From: Zobellia laminariae
Lineage (GTDB): Bacteria > Bacteroidota > Bacteroidia > Flavobacteriales > Flavobacteriaceae
Length of the DNA stretch: 64,000 bases
Reading direction: 5' to 3'
Assembly: GCF_009725995.1 (NCBI RefSeq)
Contig: NZ_RCNS01000001.1
Location: 786,283-850,282 of the forward strand
Each line of letters starts with the position of its first letter. The stretch's first letter is position 1. This document shows positions 1 through 6,659 of this stretch, piece by piece. The notes beneath the pieces were generated by a model. The model was given only the letters and a program-made list of their open reading frames with translations, did no database searches and was not told the DNA's origin. Both the position numbers and the translations under genes were made by a program.

Positions 1-513
1 ATCATTAGCCGTTTTGAGTAAACTTTCATAAATATTGAGATGCTGTTTCTTAATAGCGATTCTTTCCACTTCTTCATAAAAGTCTATCTCGTTATTGTGC
101 GTCGATGCCCAATCTAGAAGTACGTTGAAATGTTTCTTATCGTTATTGGTCAAGTTAGACTTAACTAATAGAAGTCTATCGGTACTTTTATCAAATTTGG
201 TGTTATTAAAATCTTTCCAAAAAGCAGTTATTACTTCTTTAAAAGTTTCATTGGTTTCTGTAAGAGCTACATTATGTTTGATTTGACCTAAAATCTTCTT
301 TTTTACCCCAGAACCTAAATCTATCTCTACCAATAAATCATCTGTTGCATAGCCTTTACTAGTTGTCTGAAATGCTACTTCTGTTATTAAGCTTTTAGTA
401 ACTAGAGGTATCTCAATCTTTAATAGCATAGCAAGCAAATAAGCTGCTTGTACGTGATGCTCGTAAGTGGCACCACCACTTCCCATTGAAAATACACTTC
501 CAGTTTTACTCAT
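1..513 (-). CDS. N-terminal part of a PD-(D/E)xK nuclease-type protein (partial at window edge)
   Basis: An open frame of 171 codons runs from ATG at 513 to the window edge without a stop, so the gene is cut. The N-terminus has a GSGGATYEHHVQAAYLL stretch (residues 11-27), then TDDLLVEID (57-65) and GQIKHN (76-81). The acidic residues D58/D59 followed by Q77-x-K79 fit the catalytic pattern of PD-(D/E)xK nucleases. From memory, the same N-terminus occurs in very large bacterial proteins with a nuclease domain ahead of a P-loop NTPase (Cap4/DUF4297-like or Avs-like defence proteins); that assignment is inference because the rest is missing. The ATG lies inside the end of hipA (8-bp overlap, 506-513), so the two genes are probably translationally coupled. 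Confidence 0.7.
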   Translation of the reverse strand, partial: MSKTGSVFSMGSGGATYEHHVQAAYLLAMLLKIEIPLVTKSLITEVAFQTTSKGYATDDLLVEIDLGSGVKKKILGQIKHNVALTETNETFKEVITAFWKDFNNTKFDKSTDRLLLVKSNLTNNDKKHFNVLLDWASTHNNEIDFYEEVERIAIKKQHLNIYESLLKTAND

Positions 514-1780
514 AGTTATTTGTTTTTAGTCCTGTTCTAAACGCCCCGGACATTAATTCTATCTCCGAATTTTTAATGCCGATTTTCTTTGCAACTATTT
601 TCCAATCTTTGACCACGATTAAAACTTCCTCGATGATAGTCTCCATTTCGCTTTCACTTAAACGGAAAAATTCTCCTACGCTTTTTACAAGATCAAGGTT
701 GAGCGCATTATCATCCATATCTATATTGAGTGCAAGTCCATCCTTTTCTATTGATGGATTAAGGTCGTAGGCTGGCGAAAGTTCCCAACCTTTTTCATTC
801 AATATAAGGCCATGATTGCGCAAGTGATCGTCCGTATTTGATACGGCAATATTAAACACAATTCTCCGCCATAACCGCCGCAGATTTTCATCTACATTTG
901 TTCCATAAGTCTCTATAACATCTACTATATCCAGATAACTGGGTGTTGTAGTCTTAAGGGTTTCTTCAGTATTGCCTGTCATCGTCATTGCAGAAGCAAA
1001 ATGGATACGATTACCATCTTCTCGGTCAAATCGTTTGGTCAAGAATGTATGGTAAACTCCAGAAATTCGTTCAATTTTAGATTCTGCCATTTCAATACCA
1101 CAGGCAGTAGCCAATTTATAGGTAAGATATTCCCAAGCTGCCTTGTCGACAGTATCTGTTTTTGAAGGGAATTTAGCAATCCATAAATCTTTATTCTTGC
1201 CTAATATGTTGGCTTTGGGTCTGGCACCGCCAAGAGAAGAACCAGGCGCAATAAGAACGGCTATCCATTGCCGTATGGCATCACTCTCAGTATCATTTTC
1301 AAGATGATTTACGGCTTCCTGTAAATCGCCAAGGGATGACCAGGGCGGAGTTGGGCTTTTATCATCATTATCTAGAAATGGACCATCTGGATTTGTCTTG
1401 AAACGAAGCGCTCCCATACGGCTCTCGTCATACACACCTAATAAATAATCTATTTCATAAAGAGTTTTTGCCTTCTCGTCACGAGCTCTTGCGTCTTGAG
1501 CTTCACGGCGCTTCATCAAGGTCTTTCCCCAAGTGTCCGGCATACTATCCAAAAAAATTCCAAAATTCTCTTTATCTGTAGGATATTGTGGTCCGGAATA
1601 AAAGCCGATGTCCGGGTCTAGTAGCTGATATAAGCCTTTCTCTAACCACTCTTTATTATATTCAAAACTGAATGCTTTTTTCGCTTTTGCGAAATGCGCC
1701 GAGAGTATTCCTATTTGTAGAGGACCACCCAAGCCTTTCCAATCTGCATACACGTAAATATCGAATTTTCCTCCTGCCAT
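506..1780 (-). CDS. hipA: HipA-family serine/threonine kinase (toxin-like)
   Basis: A 424-residue protein with the full HipA layout: N-terminal subdomain (about 1-125), the glycine-rich loop GSSLGGARPKA (180-190), the nucleotide lysine in IAKFPS (K203), the catalytic loop NTDDHLRNH (315-323) and the metal-binding aspartate in AYDLNPS (D339). HipA of E. coli (about 440 aa) phosphorylates glutamyl-tRNA synthetase and causes growth arrest; the target here is unknown. No catalytic residue seems lost. It starts 3 bp after the stop of the HTH gene and overlaps the nuclease gene downstream, giving a three-gene operon. Expression is probably autorepressed through the paired operators at 2072-2124. 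Confidence 0.92.
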   Translation of the reverse strand: MAGGKFDIYVYADWKGLGGPLQIGILSAHFAKAKKAFSFEYNKEWLEKGLYQLLDPDIGFYSGPQYPTDKENFGIFLDSMPDTWGKTLMKRREAQDARARDEKAKTLYEIDYLLGVYDESRMGALRFKTNPDGPFLDNDDKSPTPPWSSLGDLQEAVNHLENDTESDAIRQWIAVLIAPGSSLGGARPKANILGKNKDLWIAKFPSKTDTVDKAAWEYLTYKLATACGIEMAESKIERISGVYHTFLTKRFDREDGNRIHFASAMTMTGNTEETLKTTTPSYLDIVDVIETYGTNVDENLRRLWRRIVFNIAVSNTDDHLRNHGLILNEKGWELSPAYDLNPSIEKDGLALNIDMDDNALNLDLVKSVGEFFRLSESEMETIIEEVLIVVKDWKIVAKKIGIKNSEIELMSGAFRTGLKTNNYE

Positions 1781-1783
1781 AGC

Positions 1784-2071
1784 TTATAGTAAATCAAGAT
1801 CCTGTAGTTTACGACCGAATTCATCATCTATCGCAATTTTTGAAAAGTCCTTTTCGAGATTGAGTACTTTCAGCACGTTAAAGTAAAGGCCGATTGCAAC
1901 AGTTGGATCGCCTTTCTCAACACGGTGTAAAGTAGCACGATGAATACCAGCACGTTCTGCAACCTGCTCGGTAGTCAGCTTTCTACGCTTTCGCGCAAGC
2001 TTGATATTTTCACCTATTCCATCAAATATCTTTTGATACTTAGGAAGGAGTATTGCTTTTTTAGAATTCAT
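1784..2071 (-). CDS. hipB: HipB-like XRE-family antitoxin/repressor
   Basis: A 95-residue protein with a Cro/C1-type helix-turn-helix at about residues 20-70 (IKLARKRRKLTTEQVAERAG, then HRATLHRVEKG). I take the ATG at 2071 as start: the frame extends to a TTG at 2092, but that codon lies inside the operator and overlaps the predicted -7 element, so it should be upstream of the transcript. It is followed after 3 bp by hipA. By analogy with E. coli HipB it should bind the HipA kinase and repress the operon through the sites just upstream. The C-terminal tail (FGRKLQDLDLL) could be the flexible part that neutralises HipA; this is inferred. Confidence 0.88.
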   Translation of the reverse strand: MNSKKAILLPKYQKIFDGIGENIKLARKRRKLTTEQVAERAGIHRATLHRVEKGDPTVAIGLYFNVLKVLNLEKDFSKIAIDDEFGRKLQDLDLL

Positions 2072-2124
2072 AATGTCGCTTATTAACGACAAATATACTG
2101 TTTTTGTTGTTAATAAGCGACATT
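2072..2124 (-). promoter_or_regulatory. hipBA promoter with two paired operators
   Basis: Two 22-nt arms (2072-2093 and 2103-2124) are inverted copies of each other with one mismatch and a 9-nt spacer. Each arm is itself a dyad of form TGTCG-N8-CGACA: TGTCGCTTATTAACGACA at 2074-2091 and the slightly decayed copy at 2105-2122. Their centres are 31 bp apart, about three helical turns. The minus-strand -7 element TATATTTG (2097-2090) lies between and partly inside the sites. The design matches E. coli hipBA (TATCC-N8-GGATA operators) in spacing but not in sequence. Confidence 0.8.
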
Positions 2125-2344
2125 TATGTTAAATAATACGTTTTTACGTTTTGAAAGTACGCTAAAAATATTTTCTTTTTTTATCGGAATTCAGTATACT
2201 AAAAGAGATAATAATAAACTCCTATTATGAAGAAGTAAAGTTGTGAATTACCAAAATTTATTATTACAACTGTAAATTCATAGGGATTAAAGCCAAGTAG
2301 AAACATTTGATATCAAGGCAAATGTTATTCTTAAAATTTACAAA

Positions 2345-2366
2345 ATGTTGTACCTATGTTGTACCT
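2345..2366. repeat. 11-bp perfect tandem duplication
   Basis: ATGTTGTACCT is repeated twice head to tail (2345-2355, 2356-2366) between the hipBA promoter and tRNA-Leu. The 334 bp between hipB and the tRNA otherwise hold only the operators, this repeat and the tRNA terminator; no gene is seen. The duplication could be a recombination scar next to the tRNA, but nothing proves that. Confidence 0.6.
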
Positions 2367-2394
2367 GAGCAAAAAAGAGGACTGATTTGAAATG

Positions 2395-2424
2395 AAAAAA
2401 GCCCTCAATTTCTTGAGAGCTTTT
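2395..2424 (-). terminator. Intrinsic terminator after tRNA-Leu
   Basis: On the minus strand, directly after the tRNA, GCTCTCAA pairs with TTGAGGGC across a GAAA loop and is followed by a T run. Confidence 0.8.
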
Positions 2425-2426
2425 AG

Positions 2427-2508
2427 TACAGGCGGAGAGACTCGAACTCTCACACCTTGCGGCACCAGATCCTAAGTCTGGCGTGTCTACCAATTCCACC
2501 ACGCCTGC
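2427..2508 (-). tRNA. tRNA-Leu(UAG)
   Basis: 82 nt on the minus strand. The acceptor stem GCAGGCG pairs with CGCCTGT (terminal G-U), with A as discriminator. The anticodon stem CCAGA/TCTGG encloses the loop CTTAGGA, giving anticodon UAG. It has the long variable arm of a class II tRNA (GTGCCGCAAGGTG region) and a normal T arm with GTTCGAGTC. CCA is not encoded. A terminator follows, and a truncated copy lies upstream. Confidence 0.95.
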
Positions 2509-2544
2509 ATTTTTAATATTTTAATAACTTTTTCTTGTCTAATT

Positions 2545-2582
2545 CCTAAGTCTAGCGTGTCTACCAATTCCACCACGCCTGC
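2545..2582 (-). pseudogene. Truncated copy of the 5' half of tRNA-Leu
   Basis: 38 nt match tRNA-Leu positions 1-38 (2471-2508) with a single mismatch; the match goes 4 nt further into the 5' flank. It stops right after the anticodon loop, so no functional tRNA can form. The copy lies 74 bp upstream of the intact gene in the same orientation. It looks like a tandem duplicate that lost its 3' half, or a recombination remnant. Confidence 0.85.
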
Positions 2583-2696
2583 ATTTCCAATATCAAATTG
2601 GGATGCAAATATAATGCAAATTTTCAATTCTCTAAACTTTCCGTCATTTAAAAACGTTCTTTTTTGTATTTTTAAAATACACCCTAAATTTGCTCC

Positions 2697-4085
2697 ATGC
2701 AAAACGTACAAGATTACATTTCAAAAAACAAAGAAAGGTTCTTAGATGAACTCATACAATTATTGCGTATTCCTTCTGTAAGTGCCGACTCCGCCTTCTC
2801 TCAAGACGTAATCGACACCTCAGAAGCAGTAAAGACTGCGCTAGAAAATGCAGGTTGCGACACGGTCGAAATTTGCGAGACAGAAGGTTACCCAATTGTC
2901 TACGGCGAAAAAATAATTGACCCTTCCCTACCTACAGTTCTGGTATATGGTCATTATGACGTTCAACCGGCTGATCCAATAGACCTTTGGAACTCGCCTC
3001 CGTTCGAACCTGTTATCAAAAAAACAGATACACATCCTGAAGGTGCCATATTTGCACGGGGTGCTTGTGATGACAAAGGCCAGATGTATATGCACGTAAA
3101 GGCATTGGAATTCATGGTGAAAACTGACCAATTGCCTTGTAACGTAAAGTTCATGATTGAAGGCGAAGAGGAAGTTGGCAGTAACAACCTAGCCGTTTTT
3201 GTTGCCAATAACCACGAAAAACTAGCTAATGATATCATTCTAATTTCTGATACCGGTATGATTGCGAACGATGTTCCTTCAATAACTACCGGCTTAAGAG
3301 GCCTTAGCTATGTAGAGGTAGAGGTTACTGGTCCAAATAGGGATTTACACTCCGGACTTTATGGTGGTGCCGTAGCGAATCCTATAAACGCTTTAACCAA
3401 AATGATTGCTTCGCTTCATGATGAAAACAATCATATTACCATTCCTGGTTTTTATGACAAAGTAGAAGACCTCTCTAAAGATGAACGCGCAGAAATGGCA
3501 AAAGCACCCTTCAGCTTAGATGCCTATCAAAAAGCGCTGGACATTACATCCGTAGATGGTGAAAATGGATATAGTACCAATGAACGTAATAGCATACGCC
3601 CTACGCTAGATGTAAACGGAATTTGGGGCGGTTACATAGGCGAAGGCGCAAAAACGGTAATAGCCAGTAAAGCCTATGCAAAAATATCTATGCGTTTGGT
3701 TCCTAACCAAGATTGGCAAGACATTACACAGTTATTCAAAACTCATTTTGAAAGTATAGCGCCTAAAGGAGTTACCGTAAAAGTAACACCTCATCATGGT
3801 GGGCAAGGGTATGTTACACCTATTGACACCATCGGTTACAAAGCAGCGTCTAAAGCATACGAAACTACTTTTGGCAAAAAACCTATTCCACAACGTAGTG
3901 GCGGCAGTATTCCTATTGTAGCGTTATTTGAGAAAGAATTAAAAAGTAAGACTATTCTAATGGGCTTTGGCTTAGATAGCGATGCCATACACTCGCCAAA
4001 CGAGCATTTTGGAGTTTGGAACTACTTAAAAGGTATTGAGACCATACCTTATTTCTATCAGCACTTTACAGAAATGAATAAGTAA
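2697..4085 (+). CDS. M20-family dipeptidase
   Basis: A 462-residue zinc peptidase of the M20 family (CNDP/PepV-like dipeptidases). Metal and catalytic signatures are in order: YGHYDVQPAD (first zinc histidine and catalytic Asp), ARGACDDKGQ (bridging Asp), EGEEEVGS (catalytic base Glu), SDTGM, and the C-terminal AIHSPNEHFG histidine. A lid or dimerisation domain occupies about residues 200-350. There is no signal peptide, so it should act in the cytoplasm on dipeptides. It is monocistronic and ends at a strong shared terminator with the convergent PhnA-like gene. Confidence 0.93.
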   Translation: MQNVQDYISKNKERFLDELIQLLRIPSVSADSAFSQDVIDTSEAVKTALENAGCDTVEICETEGYPIVYGEKIIDPSLPTVLVYGHYDVQPADPIDLWNSPPFEPVIKKTDTHPEGAIFARGACDDKGQMYMHVKALEFMVKTDQLPCNVKFMIEGEEEVGSNNLAVFVANNHEKLANDIILISDTGMIANDVPSITTGLRGLSYVEVEVTGPNRDLHSGLYGGAVANPINALTKMIASLHDENNHITIPGFYDKVEDLSKDERAEMAKAPFSLDAYQKALDITSVDGENGYSTNERNSIRPTLDVNGIWGGYIGEGAKTVIASKAYAKISMRLVPNQDWQDITQLFKTHFESIAPKGVTVKVTPHHGGQGYVTPIDTIGYKAASKAYETTFGKKPIPQRSGGSIPIVALFEKELKSKTILMGFGLDSDAIHSPNEHFGVWNYLKGIETIPYFYQHFTEMNK

Positions 4086-4088
4086 AAT

Positions 4089-4122
4089 AAAAGGGGAATC
4101 AACTAAAACTGATTCCCCTTTT
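4089..4122. terminator. Bidirectional terminator between the M20 peptidase and PhnA-like genes
   Basis: A perfect 13-bp stem (AAAAGGGGAATCA / TGATTCCCCTTTT) with an 8-nt loop and A/T tracts on both sides. It can serve both convergent genes and overlaps the last codon of the minus-strand gene. Confidence 0.9.
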
Positions 4123-4702
4123 ATTTATATTTTTTAACGTACTTGGTAATTATAACCGTCATGGTTGGTCCTACTTTACCTTCTATATATTCCGCATTCT
4201 CGCGGTCTAAGGAAATTCTACGAACCGCTGTACCTTGCTTGGCAACCTGGCTAGACCCTTTTATTTTAAGATCTTTTATCAATACAACGCTGTCACCGTT
4301 TTCTAAAATAACACCATTAACATCTCTGTGAATGATTTTCTCACTTTCCGCAAGACCTTCACCAGTAGCTTTCGCCCAGTTCAAAGCCTCTGGCTCCAAA
4401 TAGATCATATCCAACAGATCTTTAGGCCATCCTTCAGATTTTAAACGAGAAAGCATACGCCAAGCCACCACCTTCACGGCATCATATTCGCTCCACATAC
4501 TATCGTTTAAACAACGCCAATGGTTAGCATCAGTAGTTTCCGGGTTTTCAATCTGGCCAGTACACGTAGCACAAGCCAAAATGCTGCCATCAATACCTCC
4601 CGTAGAAACAGGTGGCACCTCATACACATTCAGTTCATTTGTGGCACCACATAGTTCACATGTATTACCACTTCTATTCGTCAATTCTTCAAGTACACTC
4701 AT
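4121..4702 (-). CDS. PhnA-like zinc-ribbon protein
   Basis: A 193-residue protein with an N-terminal zinc ribbon (CELCGA near residue 15 and CATCTG near 45) and a C-terminal PhnA domain (VNGVILENGDSVVLIKDL onward). The family is named after E. coli PhnA, but the E. coli protein is not needed for phosphonate breakdown, so the function is open. I use the ATG at 4702 (MSVLEELTNRSG); the frame extends 19 codons upstream but that stretch is unlike the family. It is transcribed alone and converges on the dipeptidase gene. Confidence 0.88.
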   Translation of the reverse strand: MSVLEELTNRSGNTCELCGATNELNVYEVPPVSTGGIDGSILACATCTGQIENPETTDANHWRCLNDSMWSEYDAVKVVAWRMLSRLKSEGWPKDLLDMIYLEPEALNWAKATGEGLAESEKIIHRDVNGVILENGDSVVLIKDLKIKGSSQVAKQGTAVRRISLDRENAEYIEGKVGPTMTVIITKYVKKYK

Positions 4703-4784
4703 AACTATTAAATATAGACCAAATTTAAAGTTTTCAACCATAATAAGGCCTACGGACACTAGACTTTTATACCAGTAAGTTTAA

Positions 4785-4830
4785 AAAGGGCGTTCCCCGT
4801 ATAAAAAACGGGGCGGGCTATACGTTGCAA
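4785..4830 (+). repeat. Hairpin-bearing extragenic element
   Basis: The 317-bp gap 4703-5019 has no gene. It holds an AGGGCGTTCCCCGT segment, a hairpin CCCCGT (4795-4800) / ACGGGG (4808-4813), then CGGGCTATACGTTGCA. I recall similar 'GGGCGTTCCC...CGGGCT' elements scattered between genes in flavobacterial genomes. With only one copy in this window, its repeat nature is inferred. The rest of the gap shows no other structure beyond the promoter region of the next gene. Confidence 0.45.
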
Positions 4831-5019
4831 GTACGTTTTGCAGAAAAGCAAATACGCGCTTTTCACTTCTATCCCTAACGCAAGAAGAGTTTTTTAGACT
4901 AAAAATTAATGTTAAACCACAAATTAACCCCTAACACCCTGTAACTAAAAAAGGTAACTTACGTCATATTCACCATCAATCAGCCCATTTATGGGTGTCA
5001 TCAAAAAAAATCGGACATC

Positions 5020-6120
5020 ATGGTACAGCAATTTTTTATCCTCTGCTCGGGGGCGGACACCTCCATTCTAAAAACCTGTTCACAAGGCGAACAGAACAAA
5101 TACGCCGGTATTGGCGCAACCGTATTCTTTACGGCTCTCATGGCATTTATTGCCAGTAGTTATGCGCTTTATACGGTTTTTGACAATGTATACACGGCTA
5201 CTTTCTTTGGTCTCATTTGGGGGCTTTTGATTTTTAATCTAGACCGTTTTATCGTTTCCACCATAAAAAAACGAAACAGTTTTGGCAATGAGCTTTTACA
5301 AGCGGCACCTCGTCTTGTATTGGCCATCATCATTGCTGTGGTCATCTCAAAACCTTTGGAAATGAAAATTTTTGAAAAGGAAATCAATCAAGTTCTATTG
5401 GTGCAAAAGAATGAAATGACATTGGCCAGTAAAAACCAATTGGCTTTACAGTACACTCCAAACATAGAAAAGCTGAATACAGCTATTGGTGTTTTAAAAA
5501 GTGAAATCACTACCAAAGAAGCGGAAACCAATACACTTTACAGCACTTATATTACAGAAGCAGAAGGTACTTCTGGCACTCTAAAGTTAGGCAAAGGACC
5601 TGTTTATGAAGAAAAACGCGAGAAGCACGATGCTGCTTTAGCCGAGCTTCAGCAATTAAAAGAGAATAACGGTCAGAAAATCAAAGCCATCGAAAATCAG
5701 ATTTCTACTTTAAATGCGGAGTATTCGGATGTGGTTAAAAATTCACAACCCGTAATAGATGGTTTTGACGGACTTATGGCACGCATCAATGCGTTGAACG
5801 AGCTACCTTGGTGGCCTTCGTTCTTTATATTTCTATTGTTTTTGGCAATTGAAACCTCTCCGATTATCGCTAAACTATTATCACCAAAAGGTACTTATGA
5901 TATTAAGTTAGAGGAAGAAGAAAGTATGGTCAATACTTGGGCACGACAAAAAATACAGCAACGCGAACAAATGCTGTTGGCCGATACGGCATTGAACGAA
6001 AAGATTTATAATGAAATAAAAAGAGAAGAAGAGGTATACGCCTATAAAAAGAAAAAATCAGAAGAATTATTAAAACTACAGGCCGATGCTTTCCGCGATA
6101 TTCAAGTGAAACAATTATAA
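5020..6120 (+). CDS. DUF4407 membrane protein
   Basis: A 366-residue integral membrane protein of the DUF4407 family. Three hydrophobic helices lie in the first third (about 32-55, 60-80, 92-112) with the conserved NLDRF stretch after the second. A long charged coiled-coil-rich segment follows (about 115-245), then a fourth helix (WWPSFFIFLLFLAIETSPI, about 262-282) and a charged helical tail. The topology suggests a large extracytoplasmic coiled coil between helices 3 and 4. Function is unknown; in other genomes the family often sits among signalling or envelope genes. No operon partner in the same direction. Confidence 0.85.
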   Translation: MVQQFFILCSGADTSILKTCSQGEQNKYAGIGATVFFTALMAFIASSYALYTVFDNVYTATFFGLIWGLLIFNLDRFIVSTIKKRNSFGNELLQAAPRLVLAIIIAVVISKPLEMKIFEKEINQVLLVQKNEMTLASKNQLALQYTPNIEKLNTAIGVLKSEITTKEAETNTLYSTYITEAEGTSGTLKLGKGPVYEEKREKHDAALAELQQLKENNGQKIKAIENQISTLNAEYSDVVKNSQPVIDGFDGLMARINALNELPWWPSFFIFLLFLAIETSPIIAKLLSPKGTYDIKLEEEESMVNTWARQKIQQREQMLLADTALNEKIYNEIKREEEVYAYKKKKSEELLKLQADAFRDIQVKQL

Positions 6121-6124
6121 GGTC

Positions 6125-6472
6125 TTAATCTAGTAGATCAAGAAAGACATTTATCCTTTTTAGAATCTTTTTAAAGTCTTCATCAAGACTGGCATCTCCT
6201 GCATGTAAACGTTCTTTATGCTCTTCGGCAAAAATGAATGTTTTTTCCATGCCTAAGACACTGATTTTGTATTTTAATTTGTGAACGATTTCTGCTGCGG
6301 CTCGGGGTTCGTCCAATTTTATATGATAGAGATATTTACCTAGATCCCAAGAAAATTCAGATTTCAGAAGGGTTACGAACTTTTGCTCAAATTCAGCATC
6401 ACGAGCACCTACGAGGTTTTCCACGTAATTTAAGCTGGGTCTTTCCCCTTTATAGCTATCAAAATCCTTCAT
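6125..6472 (-). CDS. Histidine phosphotransfer (Hpt) domain protein
   Basis: 115 residues, mostly one four-helix Hpt domain. The phospho-accepting histidine is H64 in the motif AAEIVHKLKYKISVLG, which matches the Hpt consensus HxLKGxxxxxG, with K/Y replacing the usual KG. Such proteins shuttle phosphoryl groups between hybrid kinases and response regulators in the cytoplasm. No kinase or regulator is adjacent, so it is an orphan relay protein. It converges on the DUF4407 gene with a 4-bp gap. Confidence 0.85.
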   Translation of the reverse strand: MKDFDSYKGERPSLNYVENLVGARDAEFEQKFVTLLKSEFSWDLGKYLYHIKLDEPRAAAEIVHKLKYKISVLGMEKTFIFAEEHKERLHAGDASLDEDFKKILKRINVFLDLLD

Positions 6473-6659
6473 AAAATCCGCCTCTATTTAAGCTTACCTG
6501 TTCGTACTTCAGAGTAAATAAAGGTAAGAATTATAGTACGGTTATTTTTTTGTTTGTTGTGAAACAGTCAAAAGAATACATCATCAGCTAATTAAAAGAT
6601 GTTTGTTTGTAAAAAAGCTTTGAATTATCGTCAAAATATCAGATTTTATTCCAATTGCT

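Noticed and set aside
95..286. Plus-strand frame of 63 codons
   Set aside because: It is antisense to the nuclease-type gene, has poor composition and no family.
2093..2400. Possible integrase remnant beside the tRNA
   Set aside because: All frames in this gap are short and carry no tyrosine-recombinase residues; only the 11-bp duplication remains.
2487..2711. Minus-strand frame containing VVELVDTLDLG
   Set aside because: It is a translation of tRNA-Leu and its truncated copy, a frequent false gene in bacterial genomes.
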